Below, piece after piece: positions 35,540 through 44,691 of a DNA stretch of 64,000 bases (position 1 is the stretch's first letter; the number at the start of each line of letters is the position of its first letter). Both the position numbers and the translations under genes were made by a program. Source of the stretch: Bacteroides sp. (GTDB lineage: Bacteria; Bacteroidota; Bacteroidia; Bacteroidales; Bacteroidaceae); assembly GCA_017472925.1 (NCBI GenBank), contig JAFUNS010000034.1, positions 231,577 to 295,576 on the forward strand. The letters run 5' to 3'. The notes under the pieces were generated by a model. It worked only from the letters and a program-made list of their open reading frames with translations. It was not told the origin of the DNA and did not search any database.

Positions 35540-38500
35540 ATGAAAAGAATGATAATTACACTGCTCCTGGTAACGGGAGCAGTGTCTGCATGGTCGCAAT
35601 ACGCAACCCAGAAGGTGAAAGGAGCCGGCGATTTGATTGAATCGACTTCTTTCAATGACCATAAGAGGGGAGCGGCACGTCGTTTACAATATCTTCCGGA
35701 AGGGGAGGATTTTGTCTGTGTAAACGGTGAGAACCGATATACCCGTGCTTTGTATGGCAGTCCGACCGCATGGCGTTTGGAAACCAGTGACCGCCCCATC
35801 TTTGCTACGTATGTGAAGCGTGACTGTCGGAACATTCGTTTTCAGGTCCGTTTCCCGGATGGGAAGGTTACTCCGTTGGAAGAGACCTCATTTTGTGAAG
35901 CCCGCTATACTCCCGGACGCCGTTCGTACTGGTTGAAGGATGCGTCGTGGGGTGAAAGTGCGGAGTTGCGGGTCATTGTACTCCCAAGCATGAAGGAAGA
36001 GAGTGCTTTGTGGAAATTCTCTGGTAATTTACCTGAGGGGGCTGTGATAGAAGCTTTTGTATCGCACATTCGAAATTCTAAACTGTCTCGTAATGGTGAT
36101 ATGGGAGCCGATGCTCCCCGTAGTTTCGATCCGATAGAGACTGGAGAGTTTGAACAGAAATTGGAAGTGAAGCTTCCTGCTAAGGAGTCGGCTTATATTA
36201 AGATAAAGGTGAATCGTTTGGAAGAATCGGGTAGCAAACAGGAATTTTTAGCTTGGGAGGCCGACCGTCAGGCTTTGGCCGGACGTATCACCTTCTCTAC
36301 TCCCGATTCTTTCCTTAATAATATAGGTGGAGCATTGGCTGTTGCGGCCGATGGCGTTTGGGGAACCGAAGAAGTTTGGTTGCACGGAGCTGTAGGTTGG
36401 CGAATGCCTCTTAGTGGTTGGCGGGCCGGATATATAGGCGATGCTTTGGGATGGCATGACCGTGCCCGTAAGCATTTCGACAATTATGCAGCCAGTCAGG
36501 TGACAGAGGTGCCTTGTACTCGCTCGCATCCGGCGCAGGATTCTACGTTGGCTTTGGCTCGTAGTGTCAAGGAATGGGGCACTCCTCATTATAGCAATGG
36601 CTATATTTGTCGTAATCCGCAACGCAATGACCAGATGCATCATTACGATATGAATCTGTGTTACATGGATGAACTGTTGTGGCACCTGCAATGGACGGGC
36701 GATTTGGAATATGCCCGTAAGATGTGGCCGGTTATCCAATTGCATTTGGCTTGGGAAAAGCGTAATTTTGATCCTGATGGAGACAACTTGTATGACGCTT
36801 ATGCTTGTATTTGGGCCAGTGATGCACTCTATTATAATAGTGGTGCGGTAACACATAGCTCGGCCTATAATTACCGGGCTAATAAATTGGCTGCTTTGAT
36901 AGCCTCTAAAATAGGTGAGGATGCTACTCCCTATCAACAGGAAGCCGAAAAGATTCTGGCAGCTATCAACAAACGCTTGTGGATGCCGGAAGCCGGTCAT
37001 TGGGCGGAATTCCAAGATTTTATGGGACATAAGCGTTTGCATCAAAGTGCCGGTGCCTGGACCATTTATCATGCCATAGACAGTGATATTGCTACTCCGG
37101 AACAGGCTTTCCGAGCTACCCAATATGTTGATAACCATTTGCCGCATATCCCGGTTAGAGTAGCCGAAGGAACACCTTATGCGGATGAGATAAATAAGGG
37201 AGGTTATGCAACAGTAGCCACTACCAATTGGTTGCCCTATTCCTGGAGTATCAACAATGTGGCTTTTGCCGAGGTGATGCATACGGCTTTGGCTTATTTC
37301 CAGGCCAACCGACCGGAAGAGGGTTTCAAACTGTTGAAGAGTTCGGTGCTCGATGGTATGTACTTGGGCGAGAGCCCGGGTAACTTTGGGCAAGTCAGTT
37401 TCTATGATGCAGCCCGTGGAGAATGTTACCGTGATTTTGGAGACCCTATCGGTGTAGCTTCCCGATTGTTTATCCAGGGACTTTATGGTATTTTGCCTGA
37501 TGCATTGAATAATCGTCTTTTGGTTCGTCCGGGATTCCCGAATGCTTGGAATCATGCTTCTTTGCATACTCCCGACATTGATTTCGACTTCAAGCATGAT
37601 GGGAAACATACCCACTATGCACTGAAGCATCAGTTGCCGGCTGTGAAGGAAGTGGAATTGCATCTTCCGGCTGTATATACCAAAGTCGCTTCGTTGAAAG
37701 TGAATGGTAAAAAGATAGATTGGACGTATGTACCGGCCACCATGGGGCGCAAGTTAATTGCGGTCAAGGTTTCCGCTATGTCTGATGAAGGTTTGGATAT
37801 CGATATCAAGTGGAACGGTACTCCAATAGAATGCGCATCGGAGGAACCTCTTCTTGCAGATGTACAACCGAAGAATCTGCCCAAACCTTTTGCACGTATC
37901 GAAGCTTCGAAATGTGAAACTGTGGATATGAACCGCACTTTCAATGCGAATGTAACGGATATTTTCCAGAATGAATATTTGTCTCCACGTTCACCGTATA
38001 CTACTTTGCAGTTGCCTAAGCAAGGCATTGGTGAGTGGTGCCATCCGTTGAAGACGGCTACGGTTGACGATGCGGGGCTCCGTGCGAAAGTGAAAGACAC
38101 AGATGTCTTGAAGACCGAGTTGGGCATTCCTTTCCGTACTCCGGCTGAAGGACAGAACATTGCCTATGTATCGTTGTGGGACAATTATCCAAATCAAGTC
38201 AAGGTCTCTTTGAGTGGTAAGGCCACTACACTCTATCTATTGATGGTGGGTAGTACCAACCACATGCAGTGCCATATCGATAACGGTTATGTACGCGCCT
38301 ATTACACCGATGGTACCTATAGTGAACTGCCGTTGGTGAATCCTTATAACTGGGCACCTATAGAGCAATTGTTCTTCGAGGATGGCGGAGCCTTTAACCG
38401 CGACCGCTATGTACCGGGTAGTACTCCGTTGCCGTTGGATTACGGTGCGCAGCCTTTGTACCGCCTTCGTTTGAAGACGGGTGAAGTAAGTAACTGTTTG

Positions 38501-38665
38501 GCTGAGAAAATCGGATTCCCCGGTGTGACCCGTGAATTAGACGGTGGTGCCGGTGTCTTGTTGGAACTTCCTGTTGATTCAAACAAGGAACTTTCTCACT
38601 TGACGGTAGAAGCGGTTTCCAACGAAGTGGTAATAGGATTGATGGGTGTTACCATTCAACGATAA
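35540..38665 (+). CDS. Large exported DUF4450-like six-hairpin glycosidase-superfamily protein
   Basis: A 1041-residue secreted protein with a signal peptide (1-19). The N-terminal region (about 25-240) is beta-rich. The centre (about 250-680) is an alpha/alpha-barrel-like stretch with many conserved-looking aromatic motifs (G-W-R-M-P-L-S-G-W-R, H-H-Y-D-M-N-L-C-Y, A-S-D-A-L-Y-Y-N-S-G, W-L-P-Y-S-W-S-I-N-N). The C-terminal 360 residues form beta domains. It resembles the DUF4450 family of Bacteroides polysaccharide loci. It is paired with the preceding six-hairpin lipoprotein and has no SusC/SusD nearby. Glycosidase activity is likely; specificity cannot be told. Confidence 0.65.
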   Translation: MKRMIITLLLVTGAVSAWSQYATQKVKGAGDLIESTSFNDHKRGAARRLQYLPEGEDFVCVNGENRYTRALYGSPTAWRLETSDRPIFATYVKRDCRNIRFQVRFPDGKVTPLEETSFCEARYTPGRRSYWLKDASWGESAELRVIVLPSMKEESALWKFSGNLPEGAVIEAFVSHIRNSKLSRNGDMGADAPRSFDPIETGEFEQKLEVKLPAKESAYIKIKVNRLEESGSKQEFLAWEADRQALAGRITFSTPDSFLNNIGGALAVAADGVWGTEEVWLHGAVGWRMPLSGWRAGYIGDALGWHDRARKHFDNYAASQVTEVPCTRSHPAQDSTLALARSVKEWGTPHYSNGYICRNPQRNDQMHHYDMNLCYMDELLWHLQWTGDLEYARKMWPVIQLHLAWEKRNFDPDGDNLYDAYACIWASDALYYNSGAVTHSSAYNYRANKLAALIASKIGEDATPYQQEAEKILAAINKRLWMPEAGHWAEFQDFMGHKRLHQSAGAWTIYHAIDSDIATPEQAFRATQYVDNHLPHIPVRVAEGTPYADEINKGGYATVATTNWLPYSWSINNVAFAEVMHTALAYFQANRPEEGFKLLKSSVLDGMYLGESPGNFGQVSFYDAARGECYRDFGDPIGVASRLFIQGLYGILPDALNNRLLVRPGFPNAWNHASLHTPDIDFDFKHDGKHTHYALKHQLPAVKEVELHLPAVYTKVASLKVNGKKIDWTYVPATMGRKLIAVKVSAMSDEGLDIDIKWNGTPIECASEEPLLADVQPKNLPKPFARIEASKCETVDMNRTFNANVTDIFQNEYLSPRSPYTTLQLPKQGIGEWCHPLKTATVDDAGLRAKVKDTDVLKTELGIPFRTPAEGQNIAYVSLWDNYPNQVKVSLSGKATTLYLLMVGSTNHMQCHIDNGYVRAYYTDGTYSELPLVNPYNWAPIEQLFFEDGGAFNRDRYVPGSTPLPLDYGAQPLYRLRLKTGEVSNCLAEKIGFPGVTRELDGGAGVLLELPVDSNKELSHLTVEAVSNEVVIGLMGVTIQR

Positions 38666-38706
38666 TTCTTGTGACAAAATTAAATGAGGATGTATCTTCA
38701 TTTAAA

Positions 38707-38792
38707 TTAGGCACGGATTACACGGATTAACACGGTCTGTAGTGTATGTTTACATCAACTTTATCCGTGAAATCCGTGTAATCCGTGCCTAA
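38707..38792. repeat. Dispersed palindromic repeat, module A, copy 1
   Basis: TTAGGCACGGATTACACGGA at the left is mirrored by ATCCGTGTAATCCGTGCCTAA at the right, leaving a central spacer of about 35 nt. It lies between two convergent genes (DUF4450-like and pnp) and runs directly into a module B terminator. Copies 2 and 3 are at 43535 and 63725. Confidence 0.9.
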
Positions 38793-38797
38793 AAAAA

Positions 38798-38832
38798 TAG
38801 TGGATGTGCATTTCGACACATCCACCTTTTTA
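38798..38832. terminator. Bidirectional terminator (module B) after module A
   Basis: GTGGATGTG (38800-38808) pairs perfectly with CACATCCAC (38817-38825) around CATTTCGA. CTTTTTAT follows on the plus strand and an A-run precedes it, so it can end both the DUF4450-like and pnp transcripts. Confidence 0.85.
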
Positions 38833-38849
38833 TAATAAAGTAAAGAAGA

Positions 38850-41045
38850 TTAGTCTTGCTTCTTTTCTTTTCTCTCTGGTCTTTCTCTTCTTTCCTGACG
38901 TTCTCCACGTTCCGGCTTTTCAGTCTTTTCCGGACGAGGGAGCAATACCTTGCGTGAAAGTTTGAACTTACCAGTCTTAGGATCGATGTCGAGCAACTTC
39001 ACTTCGATTTCGTCGCCTTCCTTCAAACCGGCTTCTTCAATGGTTTCGAGACGCTTCCAATCAATTTCAGAGATGTGGAGCAAACCATCCTTGCCAGGCA
39101 AGAATTCAACGAATACACCGTAAGGCATTACCGAACGTACCTTACCCTTGTATACTTCGCCTACTTCAGGAACAGCTACGATAGCCTTAATCATACGGAT
39201 GGCATCGTCAATGCTTTGCTTGCAAGTACCAGAGATTTCAATGCGACCTACATTATCCACTTCTTCTATAGTGATGGTTGCACCGGTTTCTTCCTGCATA
39301 CCTTGGATAATCTTACCGCCCGGGCCGATTACTGCACCGATGAATTCCTTCGGAATAGTCATCATTTCGATGCGTGGAGCATGAGGTTTCAAATCAGCAC
39401 GTGGTTCAGCGATACATTCTGTGAGCTTGCCCAAGATGTGTTCGCGACCGGCCTTTGCCTGAAGCAATGCCTTTTCGAGAATTTCGTATGACAAACCGTC
39501 TACCTTGATGTCCATCTGAGTAGCAGTGATACCGTCTACAGTACCTGTTACCTTGAAGTCCATATCACCCAAGTGGTCTTCGTCACCGAGGATATCCGAC
39601 AATACAGCATACTTTTCTTCGCCTGCGTTCTTGATAAGACCCATAGCGATACCTGATACCGGCTTCTTCATCGGAACACCTGCGTCCATCAATGCCAAGG
39701 TACCGGCACAAACAGTAGCCATAGAAGAAGAACCGTTTGATTCGAGGATATCCGACATTACACGGATGGTATAAGGGTAGTCAGCAGGAATCATGCCCTT
39801 CAATGCACGCCATGCCAAGTGACCGTGACCAATTTCACGACGGCCTACACCACGTTGAGCCTTTGCCTCACCTGTTGAGAATGGAGGGAAGTTGTAGTGC
39901 AGCAAGAAACGTTCGTTGTGACGGTCAAGTACATCGTCTACCAATTTTTCATCCAATTTGGTACCCAATGTAACTGTACTCAAAGACTGAGTTTCACCAC
40001 GAGTAAAGATAGAAGAACCGTGAGGACCTGGCAATGGATCTACTTCACACCAGATAGGACGGATTTCTGTAGTCTGACGACCGTCAAGACGCTTGCCTTC
40101 GTCCAAGATGCAACGACGCATAGCTTCTTTTTCTACATCGTGGTAGTATTTGTTGATGAGTGCTTCTTTTTCTTCCAATTCTTCTTCTGTGAACTGGGCC
40201 TTGAATTCTTCACGAACCGCTTCGAATGCTTCACCGCGTTCGTGCTTGTTGCGGTTGCCCGATGCTGCGATGGCGTATGCCTTTTCGTAGCAAGCATCGT
40301 GAACAGCCTTGCGGAGTTCTTCGTCGTTTTCTTCGTGGCAGTATTCACGTTTTACGGTAGAACCCACTTCTTCCATCAATTCCATTTGAGCCTTGCAATG
40401 TACCTTGATAGCTTCGTGAGCAGTCTTCAACGCTTCGAGCAAATCCTGTTCGCTCACTTCGTTCATTTCGCCTTCTACCATCATGATGTTTTCGTAAGTG
40501 GCAGCTACCATCAAGTCCATATCAGCCTTTTCAAGTTGGGCGAAAGTTGGGTTGATGACAAATTCTCCATCGATGCGTGCTACACGTACTTCCGAGATAG
40601 GGCCGTTGAACGGAATGTCAGAAACTGCGAGAGCAGCCGAGGCAGCCAAACCAGCCAATGCATCCGGCATATCTATGCCGTCGGCTGAGAAAAGGATAAT
40701 GTTAACATAAACTTCTGCGTGGAAGTTATCTGGGAATAACGGACGCAAAGCACGGTCTACCAAACGGCAAGTCAGGATTTCGTAATCCGAAGCTTTGCCT
40801 TCTCTTTTGGTAAAGCCACCCGGAAAACGTCCGAATGCTGAATATTTTTCTTTGTACTCTACCTGAAGCGGCATGAAATCTGTACCGGGAACTGCATCTT
40901 TTGCTGCACAAACAGTCGCAAGCAACATGGTGTTACCCATGCGAAGCATCACAGAACCGTCTGCCTGTTTTGCCAGCTTTCCCGTTTCGAGCGTGATGGT
41001 TCTTCCATCAGGGAGCTCGATCGTCTTAACAATTGGATTAATCAT
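38850..41045 (-). CDS. pnp: Polyribonucleotide nucleotidyltransferase (PNPase)
   Basis: Phosphate-dependent 3'-5' exoribonuclease of the mRNA decay machinery. The 731-residue protein has the full layout: first RNase PH domain (about 10-145), helical linker, second RNase PH domain (about 320-540, with F-S-T-G-E-A and [13 protein letters not shown]), KH domain (about 555-615, I-G-P-G-G-K-I-I-Q) and S1 domain (about 625-700, [10 protein letters not shown]). The C-terminal tail is a run of Arg/Glu/Lys repeats ([11 protein letters not shown]), slightly longer than in E. coli. It is monocistronic, convergent with the DUF4450-like gene and divergent from the thioredoxin-fold gene. Confidence 0.98.
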   Translation of the reverse strand: MINPIVKTIELPDGRTITLETGKLAKQADGSVMLRMGNTMLLATVCAAKDAVPGTDFMPLQVEYKEKYSAFGRFPGGFTKREGKASDYEILTCRLVDRALRPLFPDNFHAEVYVNIILFSADGIDMPDALAGLAASAALAVSDIPFNGPISEVRVARIDGEFVINPTFAQLEKADMDLMVAATYENIMMVEGEMNEVSEQDLLEALKTAHEAIKVHCKAQMELMEEVGSTVKREYCHEENDEELRKAVHDACYEKAYAIAASGNRNKHERGEAFEAVREEFKAQFTEEELEEKEALINKYYHDVEKEAMRRCILDEGKRLDGRQTTEIRPIWCEVDPLPGPHGSSIFTRGETQSLSTVTLGTKLDEKLVDDVLDRHNERFLLHYNFPPFSTGEAKAQRGVGRREIGHGHLAWRALKGMIPADYPYTIRVMSDILESNGSSSMATVCAGTLALMDAGVPMKKPVSGIAMGLIKNAGEEKYAVLSDILGDEDHLGDMDFKVTGTVDGITATQMDIKVDGLSYEILEKALLQAKAGREHILGKLTECIAEPRADLKPHAPRIEMMTIPKEFIGAVIGPGGKIIQGMQEETGATITIEEVDNVGRIEISGTCKQSIDDAIRMIKAIVAVPEVGEVYKGKVRSVMPYGVFVEFLPGKDGLLHISEIDWKRLETIEEAGLKEGDEIEVKLLDIDPKTGKFKLSRKVLLPRPEKTEKPERGERQERRERPERKEKKQD

Positions 41046-41084
41046 AAAATGTATCTGTTATAAAAATATTGTCTAAAATTCGTG

Positions 41085-41092
41085 CAAAGATA
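41085..41092 (-). promoter_or_regulatory. -7 element of the pnp promoter
   Basis: The minus strand reads TATCTTTG, a full -7 consensus, 39 nt before the pnp ATG. The -33 is not obvious. Confidence 0.55.
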
Positions 41093-41186
41093 GGTAATAA
41101 TTCTTCTAATAAGGTGTAAATGAGATAAAAAGTTAAGGGATTTACCGTTTTTTTTCATTTTTACGTTGAAGAACGTGAATAAATGC

Positions 41187-41216
41187 TTTGTGAAACGATG
41201 AAAAGACGTATCTTTG
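41187..41216 (+). promoter_or_regulatory. Promoter of the thioredoxin-fold lipoprotein gene
   Basis: TTTG (41187-41190), an 18-nt spacer and TATCTTTG (41209-41216), 41 nt before the start codon. Confidence 0.7.
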
Positions 41217-41257
41217 CAGCTGAATTTATTTGAAAACGCACTTATTAAAAATTAGCA

Positions 41258-42406
41258 ATGAAAAAGAATATTTATTTTCTGCTTGCACTTTTGATGGTAG
41301 GATTGGTTGCTTGCGACAATACTCCCAAGTTTAAAGTGCAGGGTGAAGTGAACGGTGCCCAAGACAAAATGCTGTATCTGGATTTGTCGGGTGTAACGGG
41401 TGTAAGCGTGCTCGATTCTGTAGAGTTGGGAAAGGATGGAAGTTTCAGCTTTTCTGTAAACCGTCCGGAATCTCCTGAATTCTATCGTCTGCGTATGGAG
41501 GGAAAGGTGGTGAATTTTGCCGTAGATTCTACAGAAACAATCACTATTCGTACCCATGCCGATAAGTTCGATACCGATTATACCATTGAAGGCTCGGAAA
41601 ACAACTTGAAGATAAAGGAACTGGTACTGTTGCAGGCCGATTTGCAGAAAGAAGTGAATCAGTTGGCACAGAATCGTGCTATCCCAGCCGGTATTGCTCA
41701 AGAAAGACTGATGTCTTTGGTGGACAATTATAAGAATAAAGTGAAGCGCGAATATATTTTTGCAGCTCCCAATACCACTTATGCTTATTTTGCCTTGTTC
41801 CAAACCATGAATGGTTATATGATATTCGATCCGTTGGCCAGCAAGGAAGATGTAAAATGTTTTGCCGCTGTAGCTACCAGTATGAACAATACCTATCCTC
41901 ATGCCGATCGTTCCCGTAATCTTTATAACATGGTGATTAAGGGGATGAAGAATACACGTGCTCCTCGTCAGGAAACTGTGGAAATTGATCCGAACATTGT
42001 TAAGGAAGCCGATATTATTGATATTCAGTTGAAGGACTTGAAGGGAAATGTACGTACGCTGACCGAATTGAAAGGCAAAGTGATATTGATAGACTTTACC
42101 GTTTACAACCATACGTTGTCTGCTGCCCATAACCTGGCTTTGCGTGAGTTGTATAACAAGTATCATTCCCAAGGATTGGAAATCTATCAGATTTCGTTGG
42201 ATGCCGATGAACATTTCTGGAAGACTTCTGCCGATAATTTGCCTTGGGTGTGTGTGCGTGATGCCAATGGTGCTTATTCTCAATATGTATCGCTTTATAA
42301 TGTTACCGATTTGCCTTCGGCGTATTTGGTAGGTCGCGATAATGTGTTGAATTCTCGTGTAGAAGATATCAAGGAATTGGACGCAAAGATTAAGAGTTTG
42401 TTGTAA
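41258..42406 (+). CDS. DUF4369/TlpA-like thioredoxin-fold lipoprotein lacking the CxxC
   Basis: A 382-residue lipoprotein (lipobox G-L-V-A-C, Cys19). The N-terminal beta domain (about 25-115, F-K-V-Q-G-E-V-N-G-A) is DUF4369-like, a helical segment follows, and the C-terminal 140 residues have the AhpC/TlpA thioredoxin fold (K-G-K-V-I-L-I-D-F, then D-L-P-S-A-Y-L-V-G). Where active members have W-C-x-x-C after the first strand, this protein reads F-T-V-Y-N-H-T-L-S-A, with no Cys. It therefore cannot be a dithiol oxidoreductase and may serve in binding or scaffolding. It is monocistronic, with its own strong promoter, and divergent from pnp. Confidence 0.85.
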   Translation: MKKNIYFLLALLMVGLVACDNTPKFKVQGEVNGAQDKMLYLDLSGVTGVSVLDSVELGKDGSFSFSVNRPESPEFYRLRMEGKVVNFAVDSTETITIRTHADKFDTDYTIEGSENNLKIKELVLLQADLQKEVNQLAQNRAIPAGIAQERLMSLVDNYKNKVKREYIFAAPNTTYAYFALFQTMNGYMIFDPLASKEDVKCFAAVATSMNNTYPHADRSRNLYNMVIKGMKNTRAPRQETVEIDPNIVKEADIIDIQLKDLKGNVRTLTELKGKVILIDFTVYNHTLSAAHNLALRELYNKYHSQGLEIYQISLDADEHFWKTSADNLPWVCVRDANGAYSQYVSLYNVTDLPSAYLVGRDNVLNSRVEDIKELDAKIKSLL

Positions 42407-42460
42407 AACGCTAATTAAGAGCGGAATGTGTTTAAATATGTTACGCAACATCCATTAGGA

Positions 42461-42492
42461 TTTGGAAGGTAACAAATAAAGTTCTATCTTTG
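42461..42492 (+). promoter_or_regulatory. Promoter of greA
   Basis: TTTG (42461-42464), a 20-nt spacer and TATCTTTG (42485-42492): a full-consensus Bacteroides promoter. It gives a leader of about 87 nt. Confidence 0.75.
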
Positions 42493-42514
42493 CCGAACAG
42501 ATACACAGAGAGGG

Positions 42515-42547
42515 TTCCGACATTCAGTGTCGGAATTCTTTTTGTTT
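42515..42547 (+). promoter_or_regulatory. Attenuator-like hairpin in the greA leader
   Basis: TTCCGACA and TGTCGGAA form a perfect 8-bp stem with a TTCAG loop, followed by TTCTTTTTGTTT. It lies between the promoter and the start codon, so it would stop RNA polymerase early and release a short leader RNA unless read through. Confidence 0.65.
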
Positions 42548-42586
42548 ATATATGAAATTTAATCATCTAAATAAAGGAGGAAAATT

Positions 42587-43051
42587 ATGGCTTATATGTC
42601 AGAAGAAGGTTACAAGAAATTGGTTGAAGAACTAAAGTACTTGGAAGCCGTTGAACGTCCGAAAGTGGTGGCAGCGATTGCCGAAGCTCGTGATAAGGGC
42701 GACTTGTCGGAAAATGCGGAATACGATGCCGCTAAAGAAGCACAAGGTCTGTTGGAAATGAAAATCAGTCAGTTGAAGGCTACTATCGGTGATGCAAAGA
42801 TTATCGATACTTCCAAGTTAAAGGCCGATGTGGTACAGATTTTGACTAAGGTGGAATTGAAGAATGTAAAGACCGGTATGAAGATGGCTTATACACTGGT
42901 AGCAGAAAGTGAAGCTAATCTGAAAGAAGGTAAGATTTCGGTAAATACCCCGATTGCACAAGGTTTGTTGGGCAAGAAGGTAGGCGATGTAGCCGAGATT
43001 ACTATTCCACAAGGTAAAATCAGTTTGGAAATTTTGAACATTTCGTTTTAA
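42587..43051 (+). CDS. greA: Transcript cleavage/elongation factor GreA
   Basis: Binds the secondary channel of RNA polymerase and rescues backtracked complexes by cleaving the transcript. The 154-residue protein has the N-terminal coiled-coil (about 1-75) with the acidic tip motif G-D-L-S-E-N-A-E-Y at about residues 38-46, and the C-terminal FKBP-like domain ending in I-S-L-E-I-L-N-I. A perfect AGGAGG (42575-42580) precedes the ATG by 6 nt, which is unusual in this phylum. The leader carries a terminator-like hairpin. The HIT-family gene follows behind another hairpin. Confidence 0.97.
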   Translation: MAYMSEEGYKKLVEELKYLEAVERPKVVAAIAEARDKGDLSENAEYDAAKEAQGLLEMKISQLKATIGDAKIIDTSKLKADVVQILTKVELKNVKTGMKMAYTLVAESEANLKEGKISVNTPIAQGLLGKKVGDVAEITIPQGKISLEILNISF

Positions 43052-43055
43052 TGGT

Positions 43056-43092
43056 AAGGCAGGTCCGCATTACGCGGGACTGCCTTCTTTTA
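43056..43092 (+). terminator. Terminator between greA and the HIT gene
   Basis: AAGGCAGGTCCGC pairs with GCGGGACTGCCTT (one bulge), followed by CTTTTATT. It ends 12 nt before the HIT-family start codon, so that gene may depend on read-through. Confidence 0.75.
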
Positions 43093-43103
43093 TTCATATT
43101 AAT

Positions 43104-43511
43104 ATGGCAACAATTTTTAGTAGAATCATTGCAGGTGAAATTCCCAGCTACAAGGTGGCCGAGAATAATCAGTTTTATGCGTTTTTGGATATCAATCCTT
43201 TGGTAAAAGGACATACGTTGGTGGTTCCTAAACGTGAGGTGGACTATATCTTTGATTTGGAAGATGAAGAAATAGCAGCGATGCACGTCTTTGCCAAAGG
43301 GGTAGCATTGGCTATTCAGAAAGCGTTCCCATGTAAGAAGGTGGGCGAAGCGGTTATCGGACTTGAAGTGCCTCATGCCCATATTCATCTGATTCCTATT
43401 CAGAAAGAATCAGATATGCTTTTCTCCAATCCTAAGTTGCAATTGTCGTCCGAAGAGTTTGTGGCTATCGCCAATGCCATTGCTGAGGCTTGGAACGACA
43501 ACAAAAAGTAA
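43104..43511 (+). CDS. HIT-family (HinT-like) nucleotide-binding hydrolase
   Basis: A 135-residue protein of the histidine-triad branch that hydrolyses nucleoside phosphoramidates and similar adenylates. It begins with the F-S-R-I-I-A-G-E-I-P-S-Y-K-V signature and has the catalytic triad H-A-H-I-H-L (about residues 91-96) near the C-terminus. Its length is normal. It follows greA by 52 nt, with a strong hairpin in between, and converges with the mannose-1-phosphate guanylyltransferase gene. Confidence 0.95.
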   Translation: MATIFSRIIAGEIPSYKVAENNQFYAFLDINPLVKGHTLVVPKREVDYIFDLEDEEIAAMHVFAKGVALAIQKAFPCKKVGEAVIGLEVPHAHIHLIPIQKESDMLFSNPKLQLSSEEFVAIANAIAEAWNDNKK

Positions 43512-43534
43512 TCTTCTTCCTTAAATATATATTT

Positions 43535-43620
43535 TTTAGGCACGGATTACACGGATTGCACGGATAAAGTTGAGGTAAACTTCAAAAAAAACGTGTTAAT
43601 CCGTGTAATCCGTGCCTAAA
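43535..43620. repeat. Dispersed palindromic repeat, module A, copy 2 (inverted orientation)
   Basis: The arms TTAGGCACGGATTACACGG and CCGTGTAATCCGTGCCTAA match copies 1 and 3. The central spacer (TAAAGTTGAGGTAAAC) matches copy 1 only when reverse-complemented, so this copy is inserted in the other orientation. It lies between convergent genes and has no module B hairpin. Confidence 0.88.
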
Positions 43621-43647
43621 ATACATTTATGACACACTCTCATTTCA

Positions 43648-44691
43648 TTATATGAATTCGTCTCCTAATTTTACTTGTACATCGTTTACGTATTTTCGGA
43701 TGGCATTCTCGTCGTTCTTCTTGCAGATAAGCAGTACATTCTCGGTGTCGGCCACTAAATAGCCTTCCAGGTCATGAAGCACCACCAGCTTGTTTTTGGG
43801 AACCGCTATCATGTTGTCCTTGCAATCGTATAAAAGGGTATGACCATTGATGGTTACGTTTTGGTTCATATCCTTGGGCGAAGCTTCGTGAAGGGACTCC
43901 CAAGTACCTAAATCGGCCCATCCAAAATTACAGAGCTGTACGCATACATTATCGGCCTTTTCCATGATGCCATAATCAATGGAAATGTTGGGACATGAAG
44001 CGAACCCTTCTTCCCCTTGCGATACTCGATTGGGGATTTCGGGCATGATTTTGTTGAATGCATCCAAGATGGTTTGTACATTCCAAAGGAAAATACCCGA
44101 ATTCCAATAGAATTCACCGCTTTCAATGAAAACCTTGGCAAACTCCAGCTCGGGTTTTTCGATGAAACTCTTCACTTTATGGAATTCACCTTCTTTTTCT
44201 TCATCAATCTGAATGTATCCGTATCCTGTTTCTGGACGGTTGGGCTTGATGCCTAAAGTCAGCAGATAGGGAGAGGTGGTTACAAATTCCAATCCTTTGG
44301 TGAGTGCCTGTACAAATTCGTCTTCTTTCAGAATCAGATGGTCGGCCGGTGCCACAATGACATTGGCTTTCGGATTCAGCTGCTGTATGTGCATGGATGC
44401 CCAGGCAATGCAGGGAGCAGTATTCCGGCGGGTGGGTTCCAAAAGGATACGGTCTTCCTTCAATTCTGGCAAATGCTGCATTATCAGCTCTTTGTACTGT
44501 ATATTGGTGATGATAAAAATATTTTCTTGAGGAACCACTTTGCAATACCGCTCGTATGTTTGTTGGATGAGCGATTGTCCGGTTCCGAAGAAGTCAAGGA
44601 ATTGTTTAGGCATGTTTTTGCGACTATATGGCCAAAAACGGCTTCCTATTCCACCGCCCATAATGACGCAATAATTATCTGGATTCATCAT
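43648..44691 (-). CDS. manC: Mannose-1-phosphate guanylyltransferase
   Basis: Makes GDP-mannose from mannose-1-phosphate and GTP, for capsule, lipopolysaccharide and glycoprotein synthesis. The nucleotidyltransferase signature G-G-G-I-G-S-R-F-W-P-Y-S-R-K-N-M-P-K-Q-F is at about residues 13-32. At 347 residues it has only the transferase domain and the short beta-helix-like end; the phosphomannose isomerase domain of bifunctional enzymes is absent. The frame also opens from a TTG at 44706, but the tandem ATG codons at 44691 and 44688 are the better starts. It is monocistronic. Confidence 0.93.
   Translation of the reverse strand: MMNPDNYCVIMGGGIGSRFWPYSRKNMPKQFLDFFGTGQSLIQQTYERYCKVVPQENIFIITNIQYKELIMQHLPELKEDRILLEPTRRNTAPCIAWASMHIQQLNPKANVIVAPADHLILKEDEFVQALTKGLEFVTTSPYLLTLGIKPNRPETGYGYIQIDEEKEGEFHKVKSFIEKPELEFAKVFIESGEFYWNSGIFLWNVQTILDAFNKIMPEIPNRVSQGEEGFASCPNISIDYGIMEKADNVCVQLCNFGWADLGTWESLHEASPKDMNQNVTINGHTLLYDCKDNMIAVPKNKLVVLHDLEGYLVADTENVLLICKKNDENAIRKYVNDVQVKLGDEFI

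Noticed and set aside
36248-37663. 471-codon minus-strand frame inside the DUF4450-like gene
   Set aside because: Antisense shadow with low-complexity composition, no start signals and no family features.
39897-40688. 263-codon plus-strand frame inside pnp
   Set aside because: Phe/Val-rich shadow of the pnp coding sequence.
41252-42451. 399-codon open frame on the minus strand opposite the thioredoxin-fold lipoprotein gene
   Set aside because: It is the mirror of a clear gene with promoter and lipobox. Its translation is rich in I, H, Q and has no recognisable domain. Long antisense frames arise here from the codon usage.
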